NCBI RefSeq assembly: GCF_002259485.1
Contig: NZ_NPGA01000009.1
Coordinates: 1 to 64,000, forward strand
Reading direction: 5' to 3'
DNA: 64,000 nt
Origin: Rhodococcus sp. 14-1411-2a
GTDB taxonomy: Bacteria; Actinomycetota; Actinomycetes; Mycobacteriales; Mycobacteriaceae
The notes beneath the pieces are model-generated. The model was given only the letters and a program-made list of their open reading frames with translations. It had not been told where the DNA came from and ran no database searches. Each line of letters opens with the position of its first letter. Position 1 is the stretch's first letter. Position numbers and translations under genes: made by a program. Of this stretch, positions 24,603 through 33,556 are shown one piece after another.

Positions 24603-25607
24603 ATGTCGAATAGCTGGATCCTGATAGAGACGTTCGGAGATGAAGAGCCGTCCGTGATCGGAGTTGGGTCCTCGCCCAAGTCCTTTGTTTCACCTCGTCA
24701 AGTTCTGCGCAGCTCCGCCAGCCGCAACGAGGCACTGGCCGCGGTGACTGAGACGCTTGGTACGGGAGCCATGGTGGATCGGCTGTCCAGAGACCGATAC
24801 AGGCGAGTACTGGCCGAACCACTGCAAACCTTCGCGGGCCGTACGCACGGGGCATGGGTGTGGCTCGGCCGGCGCGATGAGACTCCACCTCCGCGAGACG
24901 CCGCCGGGGCGTGGCATTTCAACCTCACTAAGAGCACAGCAAGCGGAAGCAATGATCTACTCGATTTGTACCGCGTTCCGCAAAACGAGCGCGAGACCCA
25001 GCGCGCACTCGCGGGAGCGTTCACCCGACTTGTCACCAACCGTGACGAGAGCGAAGCTATGGCCAAGATCGTGCAGTCAGCACCGGGCACTACCCATCAA
25101 GCAGTTTGGACAGTGAGACGAGACGACGGCGAACTTCGGGCCGCGCACTTCTCGTGCCGGATGATTGCCGAAGACCAGGCTGCTGGCACCGAAATAATCC
25201 TGAGGGGCATCACGCATGACATCGGCCCCGCAGGTGAAATCACTATCGCTCCCCCACCCACGATACTCGAGCATCGTGTCCTGGAGGCGTCAACCAAGGA
25301 GGGCGAGTACCGCGCACTGGTCAACCTCAGGACTCTGAACTTGTTGCGCTGGTACAACTCTGAACCTACACCGAATATCTGCTGGGAAAACCTTCCCGAC
25401 GAACCGGTACCGGCCATTCATCCGGACGACGTACCAATTGCGAAGCAAATGTCGAATGCACTCGCACGCGAACGCACTAACGGCGTGCTTCGATTCAGAA
25501 CTCTCGACGGACGTTGGAAGCCGATGAAAGTCAACGCGGTTTTGGTCTCGCTTGATCAGCACACCACGGCCGCACTTGTCACTCTGACCGAATTGTGCGA
25601 AGAGTAA
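24603..25607 (+). CDS. PAS-like sensor protein (DUF5593/DUF5628 type)
   Basis: A 334-residue protein. Its N-terminal region (SWILIETFGDEEPSVIGVGSS, then GAWVWLG and PPPRDAAGAWHFNLT) matches a mycobacterial/rhodococcal family usually annotated as DUF5593, with a PAS/GAF-like fold. The C-terminal half (ALVNLRTLNLLRWYNSE and FRTLDGRWKPMKVNAVLV) resembles a second PAS-like DUF5628 module. It has no output domain. It may sense a ligand and act by protein contact; no partner is adjacent apart from the SDR gene. Family assignment is from recall. Confidence 0.7.
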   Translation: MSNSWILIETFGDEEPSVIGVGSSPKSFVSPRQVLRSSASRNEALAAVTETLGTGAMVDRLSRDRYRRVLAEPLQTFAGRTHGAWVWLGRRDETPPPRDAAGAWHFNLTKSTASGSNDLLDLYRVPQNERETQRALAGAFTRLVTNRDESEAMAKIVQSAPGTTHQAVWTVRRDDGELRAAHFSCRMIAEDQAAGTEIILRGITHDIGPAGEITIAPPPTILEHRVLEASTKEGEYRALVNLRTLNLLRWYNSEPTPNICWENLPDEPVPAIHPDDVPIAKQMSNALARERTNGVLRFRTLDGRWKPMKVNAVLVSLDQHTTAALVTLTELCEE

Positions 25608-25682
25608 AAATCTCGCGGATCCATGCGGATCCACAGAGACTATTGCGGACCCAGGTCGATCGCAGCGCCTGCACTGCACGTA

Positions 25683-25698
25683 CGTTTAATAGTTGCGC
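25683..25698 (+). repeat. 16-base direct repeat, left copy
   Basis: CGTTTAATAGTTGCGC here and CGTTTTATAGTTGCGC at 26227-26242 differ at one base and have the same orientation. They flank the double-HTH regulator gene exactly. They may be operators for that regulator or the ends of a duplicated segment. Confidence 0.6.
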
Positions 25699-25701
25699 TT
25701 T

Positions 25702-26163
25702 TTATAAGGACTGCGCGCGTGTCGTGCGTGCATCGCGAGTTCGACTCCATGCAGCTGCCACCGTTCGGGTGGATACCCCATACGCTTCCGCAAGCGACTC
25801 GATGCGCTCCTCCGTCTCAGGCTTGCGCCCCCGCTCGATGTCGGCGAGAACAGTGGCCGACATCCCCAACATCCGCGCAGCGTCGCCCTGGGAAAGCGCC
25901 GCATGCACCCTCAGGTCGGACAGTTTGAGCTGAGACTCCGGAATCGGAACTAGGGCTGCGACCGACGTGTGCAGGGCATTCGCGATTCGACCAAGGGTCG
26001 CTGGCGGCGGCGTTGAACGCCCCGTTTCCCAGGTGGATACCGCTTGCCTAGTCGCTCCCACAGCCGCCGCAAGGTCGTCAGCACTGAACCCAGCGCGTAC
26101 CCGAAGCTCGCGCAACCGATCGGCCCGAAATCCACGAACCCCGCTTCGCGGCACTGTCCCCAC
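25702..26163 (-). CDS. Double helix-turn-helix (XRE/Cro-CI type) regulator
   Basis: A 153-residue protein made of two consecutive XRE-type HTH domains. The first spans residues 15-70 (RLRELRVRAGFSADDLAAAV, then QAVSTWETGRSTPP), the second 80-137 (LRVHAALSQGDAARMLGMSA, then VLADIERGRKP). Tandem HTH_3 proteins usually bind operators as dimers. A GTG at 26163 is used, with a purine-rich GAGAG close before it. The gene is bracketed by a 16-base direct repeat at 25683-25698 and 26227-26242, a natural candidate for its binding site. Confidence 0.85.
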   Translation of the reverse strand: MGTVPRSGVRGFRADRLRELRVRAGFSADDLAAAVGATRQAVSTWETGRSTPPPATLGRIANALHTSVAALVPIPESQLKLSDLRVHAALSQGDAARMLGMSATVLADIERGRKPETEERIESLAEAYGVSTRTVAAAWSRTRDARTTRAQSL

Positions 26164-26226
26164 TCTCTATCGACCTTCCAAGACAGCTTCATCTTCCTCG
26201 ATCCACGTCAACCTCGACGTCTTGTG

Positions 26227-26242
26227 CGTTTTATAGTTGCGC
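26227..26242 (+). repeat. 16-base direct repeat, right copy
   Basis: CGTTTTATAGTTGCGC, 15 of 16 identical to the copy at 25683-25698. It lies about 65 bases upstream of the HTH gene start, where an autoregulatory operator would be expected. Confidence 0.6.
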
Positions 26243-26243
26243 G

Positions 26244-26610
26244 CTACCGTTGCAGCTATGCCCTCGGCCGTTCCGATTTCCACAACCTTCAACCAATTGC
26301 GCGGTGCACCAAACCTGTTCTACAGTCCTGTTGCGCGCCCAAAAGGGATTCCTCGGTGCTTGTCGCTCTCGGCACCGCTTGTAGCGCGGGACATCAGGAC
26401 GGTTTGCTCACAGATTCCGTCCGATCATTCATGTCGGGAGTTCCACATGTTCGCGTCTTTCGCCCTTGCCGCATCGCAATTGCCGTCGACGGCTGAGATC
26501 AGCATTTGCCGTCTTCGCAGTTCAGCGTTGGGCCGCTACGGACGAGGCGCGACTGCAGGTGCATTCGCCCGACATCGCTGCTTTCGCCGGGGTTACGGGG
26601 GCGAATCAAA
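26244..26610 (+). pseudogene. Degenerate coding region in several phases
   Basis: Protein-like pieces appear in different frames without a single open reading frame: SSVLVALGTACSAGHQDGLL near 26350-26410 and AVQRWAATDEARLQVHSPD plus IAAFAGVTGANQ near 26517-26605. The latter vaguely recalls short ESX-associated proteins. No start with a ribosome binding site is present. Best read as an eroded gene or two. Confidence 0.3.
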
Positions 26611-26832
26611 GTGAGTGCCGCACGGGATGCGATGGTGCCAAGTTTCCTGGCACAGAAACAGTTCTGCGCGTCAATCGTCGTAAATCGGACACATGGCGAC
26701 TTGATTGCCTGCTCGCTCGATTACGAGCATTCCGGTCGCCACCAATACATCGGTGACGACGGAGCCCTGCTAGCCGAATGGGGTCCATCTACATCATGCA
26801 ACGAGCGGTCCATCCCTACCCGTAAGCCCTAA
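26611..26832 (+). CDS. Possible small hypothetical protein (73 aa)
   Basis: A 73-codon frame starting with GTG at 26611 (an ATG at 26629 is alternative). The peptide contains FCASIVVNRTHGDLIACSL and DYEHSGRHQYIGDDGALLAE, which look protein-like, including four Cys. There is no clear ribosome binding site and it directly follows degenerate sequence, so it may be a remnant. No family recognised. Confidence 0.3.
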   Translation: MSAARDAMVPSFLAQKQFCASIVVNRTHGDLIACSLDYEHSGRHQYIGDDGALLAEWGPSTSCNERSIPTRKP

Positions 26833-27278
26833 ACCTGGCAGTCCGGGCTGCAACCCGACTCGGGTGGGCTCTCGCTGATAGTCCCACTCGGGAGCTACAG
26901 GAGCTCCCCCGCGCCCTTTAGCTCGACCGGCGGACCAGCGCGAGGGTCGCGCAGTGAGCGCATTTCACCATGTTCAGCGCTGCGCGGCCCCGCCCGGACA
27001 TCACCCCTCGAACTCACACCCGATCTCACAGAGAGGATTTCGATACCCGATGTGGATTTTCCAGCAGCCGTAGTTCTGGTCGGCGGTCTTCGGCTGGCTC
27101 TGAGCCTCTAGCACGTGATGGGTGCGTGCGACTGGCCCACAACCTATGGATCGCACGCACCCATCCATTTCTTTTCACCGAATTGCCTGAAACCAATGGT
27201 CGCCAGAACGGTTGCTCCGCAATCGCATTCACCAGCACGACCCGACCATCGGGTCGCACCAGGAAGGGATCGACATCA
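26833..27278. promoter_or_regulatory. Long leader region of the transfer operon
   Basis: About 445 bases with no supported gene upstream of the long conjugation operon. It contains short inverted repeats at 26890-26920 and the strong 15-base hairpin at 27117-27165. It should contain the main promoter of the operon; sigma-factor hexamers are not clear enough to mark. Confidence 0.45.
27117..27165 (+). terminator. 15-bp perfect hairpin upstream of the transfer operon
   Basis: GATGGGTGCGTGCGA (27117-27131) and its exact reverse complement (27151-27165) enclose a 19-base loop. A pyrimidine-rich CATTTCTTTT follows. It resembles a rho-independent terminator or attenuator about 115 bases upstream of the first transfer gene. 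A protein-binding or replication-related structure is also possible. Confidence 0.6.
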
Positions 27279-28613
27279 ATGCCAGTAACACCGGGCACCG
27301 GACACCACCGCTCATCCAAGAAGCGAGGGCGGGTGATCAAATCGCTGCCCGCCATGGCTGCGGTGACGATCGCAGGCCTGACCATGCAGGCCGCTCCCGC
27401 TCAAGCTGCACCATCGCAGCCGGGAGTGACCAGTCCTCAAGGATCACAACCGGGAGTCACGAGCACACCGCAGACGGCACCGGCCACCCCTCCGCCGCCC
27501 GCTCCGAAACCGCGTGAGTACTTGGACGGCTACCAGCCCTCACCACAGGTGCAGCAAACCCCGTCGCGTAGCTACGACGACTACCTGGCCGGTAACCAGC
27601 AGTCCTCGAACTACCAGAACACCTACTACGAAGCCCCCGCTCCGCAGGCCGCCCCGAGCGAAGCACCCCCGGCATTGCAGGCAACTCCGCCGCCCCCGCC
27701 GCCGGTCCCGACGGTGCAGCGCAAGGTCATCGCCCCGATCGAGGCCCCGCCCGGAACCTTCATCGCCGGCGGCAAGCTGGTACCGGTCGATACCAACATC
27801 GTCGACCAGAACCTGCTCACACGTACCAACAACACGTTGCAGGCAATACAAGCCGACGGCGGAAACTGGCTCGTGGACAACGGATTCGCCGACGCGCCAC
27901 GCGCCGACCGGATCGCAGCGGGTACCGCGACCGGTGTCATCACCGGTGGCGCTGTCGGCCTCGCGGCATCGGTGGTCCCGGCCGCGGTGATCACCGGCAC
28001 CGCTGCTGCTATCGGCGGCGGACTCGGATTGGCTGCGACGACCGCGGCTACACCCGCGGTCATCTGGGCCGGGCCGGTGGGGTACATCTTCGTTCCCGGC
28101 GCAGCAGCACTTGCCGGTGCCGGCGTCGGCGCAGCGCTGTCGGCACCGATCGTGCTGGGCCTGACCGGCACCGGCGCTGTCATCGGCGGCATCCTCGGTG
28201 CCACCGTTCTCGGCGGCGAGCAGCAGATCATCGAAGAGCCGGCCCCCGCCCCGGCGGTTGTTCCCCCGGCCGTCGACAGCGTCCCGGCGATTCCGCCGGC
28301 CGCGACAGTCGATCTCCCCGGACCCGTCGGGCAGGTTCGCGACACTCTCGCTGCCGACCCGAACGGCCGCCAGGTTCTCGCGGCGGCCGACACTGCAGTC
28401 CAGAACGCGGCTCCGATCGTCGACAAAGCCGTCAACGATGCGTCGGTGTGGACCGCACCGGCGGCCTCGGCAGTGCAGGGCTTCACCTCGAAGGCCCTCG
28501 AACAGCCGCAGGTGGCTCAGACCGTCGAGACGGTGCAGTCGGCTGCAGCTCCTCTGGTCGATCAGGCCACTGCCGCTCTCGGCGGCTTGCAGGCGGCGTT
28601 CGCACCCGCCTGA
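27279..28613 (+). CDS. Secreted Pro/Ala/Gly-rich protein, first gene of the transfer operon
   Basis: A 444-residue exported protein. A basic N-terminus and hydrophobic stretch end in AQAAPSQ, a signal peptide. Residues 45-160 are Pro/Gln/Tyr-rich and disordered. Residues 205-320 form a long Gly/Ala-rich hydrophobic domain with glycine-zipper spacing, suited to membrane insertion. The C-terminal 120 residues are Ala/Val/Gln-rich and helical. AGGAAGG precedes the ATG. As the first gene of a conjugation operon it may form a surface or outer-membrane component; no known family was recognised. Confidence 0.8.
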   Translation: MPVTPGTGHHRSSKKRGRVIKSLPAMAAVTIAGLTMQAAPAQAAPSQPGVTSPQGSQPGVTSTPQTAPATPPPPAPKPREYLDGYQPSPQVQQTPSRSYDDYLAGNQQSSNYQNTYYEAPAPQAAPSEAPPALQATPPPPPPVPTVQRKVIAPIEAPPGTFIAGGKLVPVDTNIVDQNLLTRTNNTLQAIQADGGNWLVDNGFADAPRADRIAAGTATGVITGGAVGLAASVVPAAVITGTAAAIGGGLGLAATTAATPAVIWAGPVGYIFVPGAAALAGAGVGAALSAPIVLGLTGTGAVIGGILGATVLGGEQQIIEEPAPAPAVVPPAVDSVPAIPPAATVDLPGPVGQVRDTLAADPNGRQVLAAADTAVQNAAPIVDKAVNDASVWTAPAASAVQGFTSKALEQPQVAQTVETVQSAAAPLVDQATAALGGLQAAFAPA

Positions 28614-28661
28614 TTCGCCCTACAGCCAGCTAGTTGAACCAGCCAGGAAGGACACATCCAG

Positions 28662-29255
28662 ATGATCCGCCGTTCGACGACATCCCCGATTGCCAGTGCC
28701 ACCGGCCCAGCCCGATCAGGGGTGCCCTCGAGCTCGCCCCGTGTGCCGCGATCGCGCCGACGCGCGATCGCGGCAGCCGGGGCTGCTGTCGTGGTCGTGG
28801 CCGTCGCCGCCGCTGTGTTGTTCAGCGGTGGCGACTCCGAGCCGGACACGACAGCCACCGACACGATCGCCGCTTCCTCCGTCGCGCCGACAACCGTTGC
28901 CGCCGGGCCGGATTGCTCGATGCCGACCGGTGATCAGAACAGCGGCCCAGGGGTCATTGCCGCGTTCGAGCACGCCTACTACGTCCAGCGATCGGGCACG
29001 GCCGCGCACGCTCTGGTGTCACCGAACGCCCCGGCAAGTGCCCCGTTCACCGTCGAAGCCAACCTCGACGCAGGTATCGCCACCGTCCCGGTCGGCACCA
29101 CCTACTGCCTCGACATCGACCCGCTGCGCACCGGTTCCTACACCCTCACTCTCACCGAGAGCGGCCCGAACGGGCCTGGGACGCAGTACCGCCAACGGAT
29201 CACCACCGACCAGGTCGACGGTCGCTACGTCATCGCCGCCATCGAGCAAGCGTGA
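28662..29255 (+). CDS. Membrane-anchored exported protein
   Basis: A 197-residue protein with a basic Ser/Pro/Arg-rich N-terminus of about 40 residues, one hydrophobic helix (IAAAGAAVVVVAVAAAVLF) and an extracytoplasmic domain of about 140 residues. That domain has two Cys (GPDCSMPTG and TYCLDID) likely to form a disulfide, and resembles NTF2-like/VirB8-like exported domains only in general size. AAGGA lies ten bases upstream of the ATG. It follows the secreted first gene by 48 bases in the transfer operon. Function unknown. Confidence 0.75.
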   Translation: MIRRSTTSPIASATGPARSGVPSSSPRVPRSRRRAIAAAGAAVVVVAVAAAVLFSGGDSEPDTTATDTIAASSVAPTTVAAGPDCSMPTGDQNSGPGVIAAFEHAYYVQRSGTAAHALVSPNAPASAPFTVEANLDAGIATVPVGTTYCLDIDPLRTGSYTLTLTESGPNGPGTQYRQRITTDQVDGRYVIAAIEQA

Positions 29256-29329
29256 TCACCCACCGCCGCCACAGCGCGAGATCGCCGCAGCACCGCGGCG
29301 AACAGCCACCACGAAAGGAACGCCAGGAC

Positions 29330-29986
29330 ATGAGCGATGCAGCGAGCGAATGGGCCGAGGCCGCCACCGCAGTACGGCAGGCACGCGAGACCCTCGAGGC
29401 GTCGACCGCGAGCGAGATCCGCGCATGGGCCGAAAAGTCCGGGCTGACCGACTGGTCGATGTGGCAGAAGATCAAACGAGAGCTCTACAAGCAGCTCGAC
29501 CTGGACTACGACGGATTGCGCGCCAGCGAGGCCGAGCAGGTCACCGACGCGGTCGCCTCCGCTGCGTCGGCCGCACCGCTGGTCGAGCTCTACGCCGCAG
29601 GCGATGAGCGCGGCAGCTTCGCAGTGGTCGGAGACGGTGACGAAACAGCCTGGTACGGAACATTTCACGCCAAGGACGCGGTCTTTCGGCAGGGCGATCA
29701 GACCTCGGCCGACGACTCGGCGGCAGGCAAGGCAGCCTTTCTCGCCGGCAAGCTACGCGAAGAGCTCGACGCCCCCGCGATCCGGCTGATTCTGCATATC
29801 TCCAACCCGCACCTCGACGGCACGCGGCTCGCCGCTCTCGCCGCGCGATACGGAGTGCACCTCGAACGCCTCGACATCGACGACGAGAACCCGGCCACCG
29901 TGTGGTGCGAGGTTCCCGGTCACCGTCCGTGGCAGGCCATCCGGCTCTCCGATCTGCTCGTCGACGATCAAGCGGAGGTCGGCTGA
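29330..29986 (+). CDS. Cytoplasmic protein of the transfer operon, unknown
   Basis: A 218-residue soluble acidic protein. The first 90 residues are helical, with QKIKRELYKQLDLDYDGLRA; the C-terminal half alternates strands and helices (APAIRLILHISNPHLDGTRL, then YGVHLERLDIDDENPATVW). No family recognised. I set the start at the ATG at 29330 (purine-rich AAAGGAACGCCAGGA upstream); an upstream in-frame GTG at 29252 gives an unlikely extension. Its stop overlaps the ATG of the ParA-like gene, so the two are translationally coupled and may interact. Confidence 0.75.
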   Translation: MSDAASEWAEAATAVRQARETLEASTASEIRAWAEKSGLTDWSMWQKIKRELYKQLDLDYDGLRASEAEQVTDAVASAASAAPLVELYAAGDERGSFAVVGDGDETAWYGTFHAKDAVFRQGDQTSADDSAAGKAAFLAGKLREELDAPAIRLILHISNPHLDGTRLAALAARYGVHLERLDIDDENPATVWCEVPGHRPWQAIRLSDLLVDDQAEVG

Positions 29987-31275
29987 TGGCCGAACAGCAC
30001 CCACGCCCAGACGTCGACAACCCCGTCGCGGGGTACGAAGCCGAGGACACCGTCAACCTCCGCGCTCAGCGCCTGCGCCGACCCGAATCCGAACCGGACG
30101 AACAGCCTGCAGAAGAGCCGGCCGACGACACCGCACCGGACCCGTACGGGGTCGGGCAGGACGCACTGGCAGCGGTCGAGACACCTGATGTCGACCCCGC
30201 AGCGTTCTACCGAGCACGCCTGTTCGACCGCCAGGAAGAAGACCCGACCGCCGAGCCCGCCGCAGCAGGCCTGAGGGGCCGGATCAACGCCGCCCTGGGA
30301 ACTCATCTCAAGCCCAAGCCCACATCGGCCGAAGTCAGACTGCGTCAGTCGATTCGCGTTGTGCAGCAGCCACTTCCCGGATGCTCGGTGGTCTCGGTCA
30401 TCAATCCCAAGGGCGGAGCAGGCAAAACTCCGACATCGGTGCTGCTCGGTTCGACGTTCGGCAAGCACCGTGGCCACGGGGTGACAGTGTTCGACGCCAG
30501 CGAATCACTCGGCAGTCTCGGCGATCGCGCCGCCCGCACCACCGATCCGGAGCTCACGGTGTGGGACCTGCTCGACCACGCCCACGAGCTGGCGTCCTCG
30601 TCGGCGGTCTCGGGATCGCTCAACGCGTTCCTGCGGCGTCAACCGACGATGGAAGACATTCTCGCGGCGGACAATTCGGCCGACCGTGAACGCAATCTGG
30701 GGTGGGACGAATGCGCCGCGGTGATGGCCGTGCTGCGCCGACACCGGGACCTGATCGTCATCGACACCGCCGCCAATCCCTTGGCCGAGTCCTGGCAGTG
30801 GGCCGTGCAGCATTCCGATGCCCTGGTCGTTCCGCTCCCGCTACGCCTCGACATCGCCCGGCAGGTCTATCAGATGCTCGAGGGCATCATCGCCCGCGGC
30901 TACGGACACCTGTTGGCGTCGACGATCGTCGTGACCTGTGCAACACCCGATTCCAACCCGCAGTTGGCGTCGGCGGTCTTCGAGGACCTGCGCAATCTCG
31001 GTGTCCAGGAAAGCAATTTCATTCAGGCCCCGTACGAATCAGCGCTCGCCCGCGGCGATCGGATCGTCTACAAGGACCTCCCACCCGCCACGATCGAGGC
31101 CTACACCAATGTCACCGCGCTGGTCGCCGACAACATCGCCGCGGCACGAGCCGGCGCGGCCTATCAGTTCACCGATCCGTATTCCCCGCAGCCGATGAAC
31201 CGCCAGCCCGACAGCGCACCACCCCCACAGCTCTCGCAGTGGGAGCGGCACAGCCGCGACCGTCGCGGAGCCTGA
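29986..31275 (+). CDS. ParA/MinD-like ATPase of the transfer operon
   Basis: A 429-residue P-loop ATPase. The first ~120 residues are acidic and disordered. A deviant Walker A, NPKGGAGKTPTS, lies at 140-151, and DLIVIDTAANP near 254-264 is the Walker B/A' region. The rest follows the MinD/ParA fold. In conjugative systems such proteins can position the transfer machine or partition the element. The ATG overlaps the preceding stop (TGATG). The usual second Thr of the ParA loop is replaced by Pro (GKTPT), a small departure from the consensus. Confidence 0.85.
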   Translation: MAEQHPRPDVDNPVAGYEAEDTVNLRAQRLRRPESEPDEQPAEEPADDTAPDPYGVGQDALAAVETPDVDPAAFYRARLFDRQEEDPTAEPAAAGLRGRINAALGTHLKPKPTSAEVRLRQSIRVVQQPLPGCSVVSVINPKGGAGKTPTSVLLGSTFGKHRGHGVTVFDASESLGSLGDRAARTTDPELTVWDLLDHAHELASSSAVSGSLNAFLRRQPTMEDILAADNSADRERNLGWDECAAVMAVLRRHRDLIVIDTAANPLAESWQWAVQHSDALVVPLPLRLDIARQVYQMLEGIIARGYGHLLASTIVVTCATPDSNPQLASAVFEDLRNLGVQESNFIQAPYESALARGDRIVYKDLPPATIEAYTNVTALVADNIAAARAGAAYQFTDPYSPQPMNRQPDSAPPPQLSQWERHSRDRRGA

Positions 31276-31313
31276 CCCGTCCCCACCCCGCTCGAGCACA
31301 CGAGGAGAACACC

Positions 31314-33410
31314 ATGACCGGCCAGAGAACGCTCACCACCGCGCTACGACGACCGCGCTCGGCGCACTCCGCGATGGCAGCAGCCGCCGCGGTGGTCCTG
31401 GCCTTGGGCGCTGTCCCCGCACACGCCGCACCGGCAGCGACGGCGACGACCTCGTGCGCGAAGTACGTCGCGATCATGGCCCCAGGAACGTGGGAAACCA
31501 ACGCCGCGGCGAATCCCACCACCCCGGTCGGGATGCTCGCCACCGTCGGTAACGCCCTGAAACAGAAGTACGGCAACGACATCGAGGTCTACTACCCCGC
31601 GTACGCGGCGTCGGCGTTCGACAAGGGCCGTACCTACGCCGACAGCAAGGAAACCGGCAAGAGCGCGATCAACAACATCCTCACCTCGGCGTGCGCGACG
31701 TCGAAGTTCCTGCTCTCGGGCTACTCCCAAGGCGCGGACGCCGCCGGCGACGTCGCCGCCGAGATCGGCAACGGCCGCGGTGTCGTTCCGGCCTCCCGGA
31801 TTCTCGGCGTCGGTCTGGTCGCCGATCCGCACCAGGGCACCGCCGGCGGCACCGTGGTCGGACCGAAGGTCGACGGCCAGGGCATCGGCGGGGTCCGGCC
31901 CGAAGGCTTCGGCTCTCTCGCCCCGGTGGTCAAGCAGCTGTGCAATCCCACGGACCTGTACTGCTCGACGAACGCCGGCAAGGACGGTCTGCTCGCGGGC
32001 CTGGGCAAGGTCCTGGCGAACAAGCCTGTCGACCCGGCCACCACCGGCGGACAGGCCGGAACCGGGCCTACCTCTGTTTCCTCGACGACCCAAGCCGCAT
32101 CGAGTACCGCAGTGCCGTCGACGACCGCGCAGGGCGGTGTCACCGGTGCCGGGACACAGCCGGGCGCGACGCCGACACAGGCCGGAGGGGTCAGCGATTT
32201 CTCGTCGTCGCTGGTCTCGGACTTCTCCCGCGTCGATCTGGCCGGTGCTGCGAACACCGCATCGACCCTCGGGGAGCGGGTGGCCACCCTGCCCGATTCG
32301 GTGGGAACCAACCGCACTCAGTCGCAGGTCGCCAGCGTCGGGGCTTCGGCGACATCGCTGCTCAACACCCTCGAACCGGTCGCCGACGTGCAGTCGGTGA
32401 TCGCCGCGAACCCCGGAATCCGCTCGACTCTCGACACCGCACCGGAAGGATCACCGGAGGCGCAGACCTCGACGGTGCTCGACGCGCTGGACCAGATCGA
32501 CATTCCCGCAGTCCTGAGCACAGCGACCTCGATCGCCGACACCGCCTCGTCGGTGCTGGGCGGCACCGGCACCACCGCGGGCCTCGCCGGCACCGCGTCG
32601 ACCCTGAGCGGGCAGGTCGCACCTTTGCAGTCCGTGTCCCCGGATGCGCTGACCTCGGCAACGCAGGTGCTTTCGCTGCTCAAGCCGAAGACGGTGGTCA
32701 ACCAGGTCGTCAACGTCGCGACCGGCTTCACGAGCCTGGACTACCAAGGCATCGTCGACAACCTGATCGCGTTGCCGCAGAAGGTCGCTGCTCTCGATGT
32801 CGCGGGATCGCACAAGATCGCCGGTGATCTCAACAACCAGTTCGCGCCGATCGTGAAGATGGCCGCTGGCGTGGACCTACACACCTTGGCGGCGTTGGTG
32901 GCGATGATCCCCGACCCCAGCGGCTCGGCGCAGATCGCCTCCCTGGTGTTGAGCTTGCTCGGCAACGTCGACGTGATCCGCCTGGCCAACGATGTCGGCG
33001 CGATTCAGGAAGTCGCGTGGAAGATCCTCGAAACCGGCAACCTCGCGGCCACCGCCGAACTGCTGCCCATCGGGCTCGACCTCGCCTCGGTCGCGGTCGG
33101 CGTGCTCACCGGATCCTCCAAGACCAGCCCCGACCAACTCGGATCACAGACCCAGGTCACCGGACAGTCCGCAGCGATCGGCCAGCAAGCCTCCACCGGC
33201 GATTTCGCCGGTCTGGCAGGCAGTCTCGTCTCACTGGCCTCGTCGCCGAGTGCCGGCGATGCCGCGGAGCTGGTCGGTGCCGGTATCGACGCCGCGACGT
33301 TCTTCGCCTCCGGTGCGCACCAGTCCTACGGCGACTTCAAGGTCGACTCCACCGGCCGCAGCGCCCTGCAATGGCTCATCGACTTCTTCACCCAGAAGAT
33401 CGGGGGCTGA
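31314..33410 (+). CDS. Cutinase-family secreted hydrolase with long C-terminal extension
   Basis: A 698-residue exported protein. A signal peptide ends AHAAP (residue 40). Residues 46-230 form a cutinase-type alpha/beta hydrolase: Cys48, the nucleophile Ser138 in GYSQGAD, and Cys210 with Asp214 and Cys217 (CNPTDLYC), the family's disulfide/Asp signature. A Thr/Ser-rich linker follows, then a helical Ala/Leu/Val-rich domain of about 450 residues. Cutinase-family enzymes of mycolate bacteria hydrolyse lipid esters, including trehalose mycolates. GAGGAG precedes the ATG. Its place inside a conjugation operon suggests local remodelling of the outer lipid layer; this is inference. Confidence 0.85.
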   Translation: MTGQRTLTTALRRPRSAHSAMAAAAAVVLALGAVPAHAAPAATATTSCAKYVAIMAPGTWETNAAANPTTPVGMLATVGNALKQKYGNDIEVYYPAYAASAFDKGRTYADSKETGKSAINNILTSACATSKFLLSGYSQGADAAGDVAAEIGNGRGVVPASRILGVGLVADPHQGTAGGTVVGPKVDGQGIGGVRPEGFGSLAPVVKQLCNPTDLYCSTNAGKDGLLAGLGKVLANKPVDPATTGGQAGTGPTSVSSTTQAASSTAVPSTTAQGGVTGAGTQPGATPTQAGGVSDFSSSLVSDFSRVDLAGAANTASTLGERVATLPDSVGTNRTQSQVASVGASATSLLNTLEPVADVQSVIAANPGIRSTLDTAPEGSPEAQTSTVLDALDQIDIPAVLSTATSIADTASSVLGGTGTTAGLAGTASTLSGQVAPLQSVSPDALTSATQVLSLLKPKTVVNQVVNVATGFTSLDYQGIVDNLIALPQKVAALDVAGSHKIAGDLNNQFAPIVKMAAGVDLHTLAALVAMIPDPSGSAQIASLVLSLLGNVDVIRLANDVGAIQEVAWKILETGNLAATAELLPIGLDLASVAVGVLTGSSKTSPDQLGSQTQVTGQSAAIGQQASTGDFAGLAGSLVSLASSPSAGDAAELVGAGIDAATFFASGAHQSYGDFKVDSTGRSALQWLIDFFTQKIGG

Positions 33411-33556
33411 CCGGCGGCCACCGAGCAGGCTCTGCAGCCGGGCGGGCATGACGCAGAGCAGCCGAAAACTACAGCACCACAACCTAACTACACGTACCCA
33501 CCACAGGTGTCCGGGCGGGCACTGATCATCTTGTCGATTCGTGAGGACATGCACCG

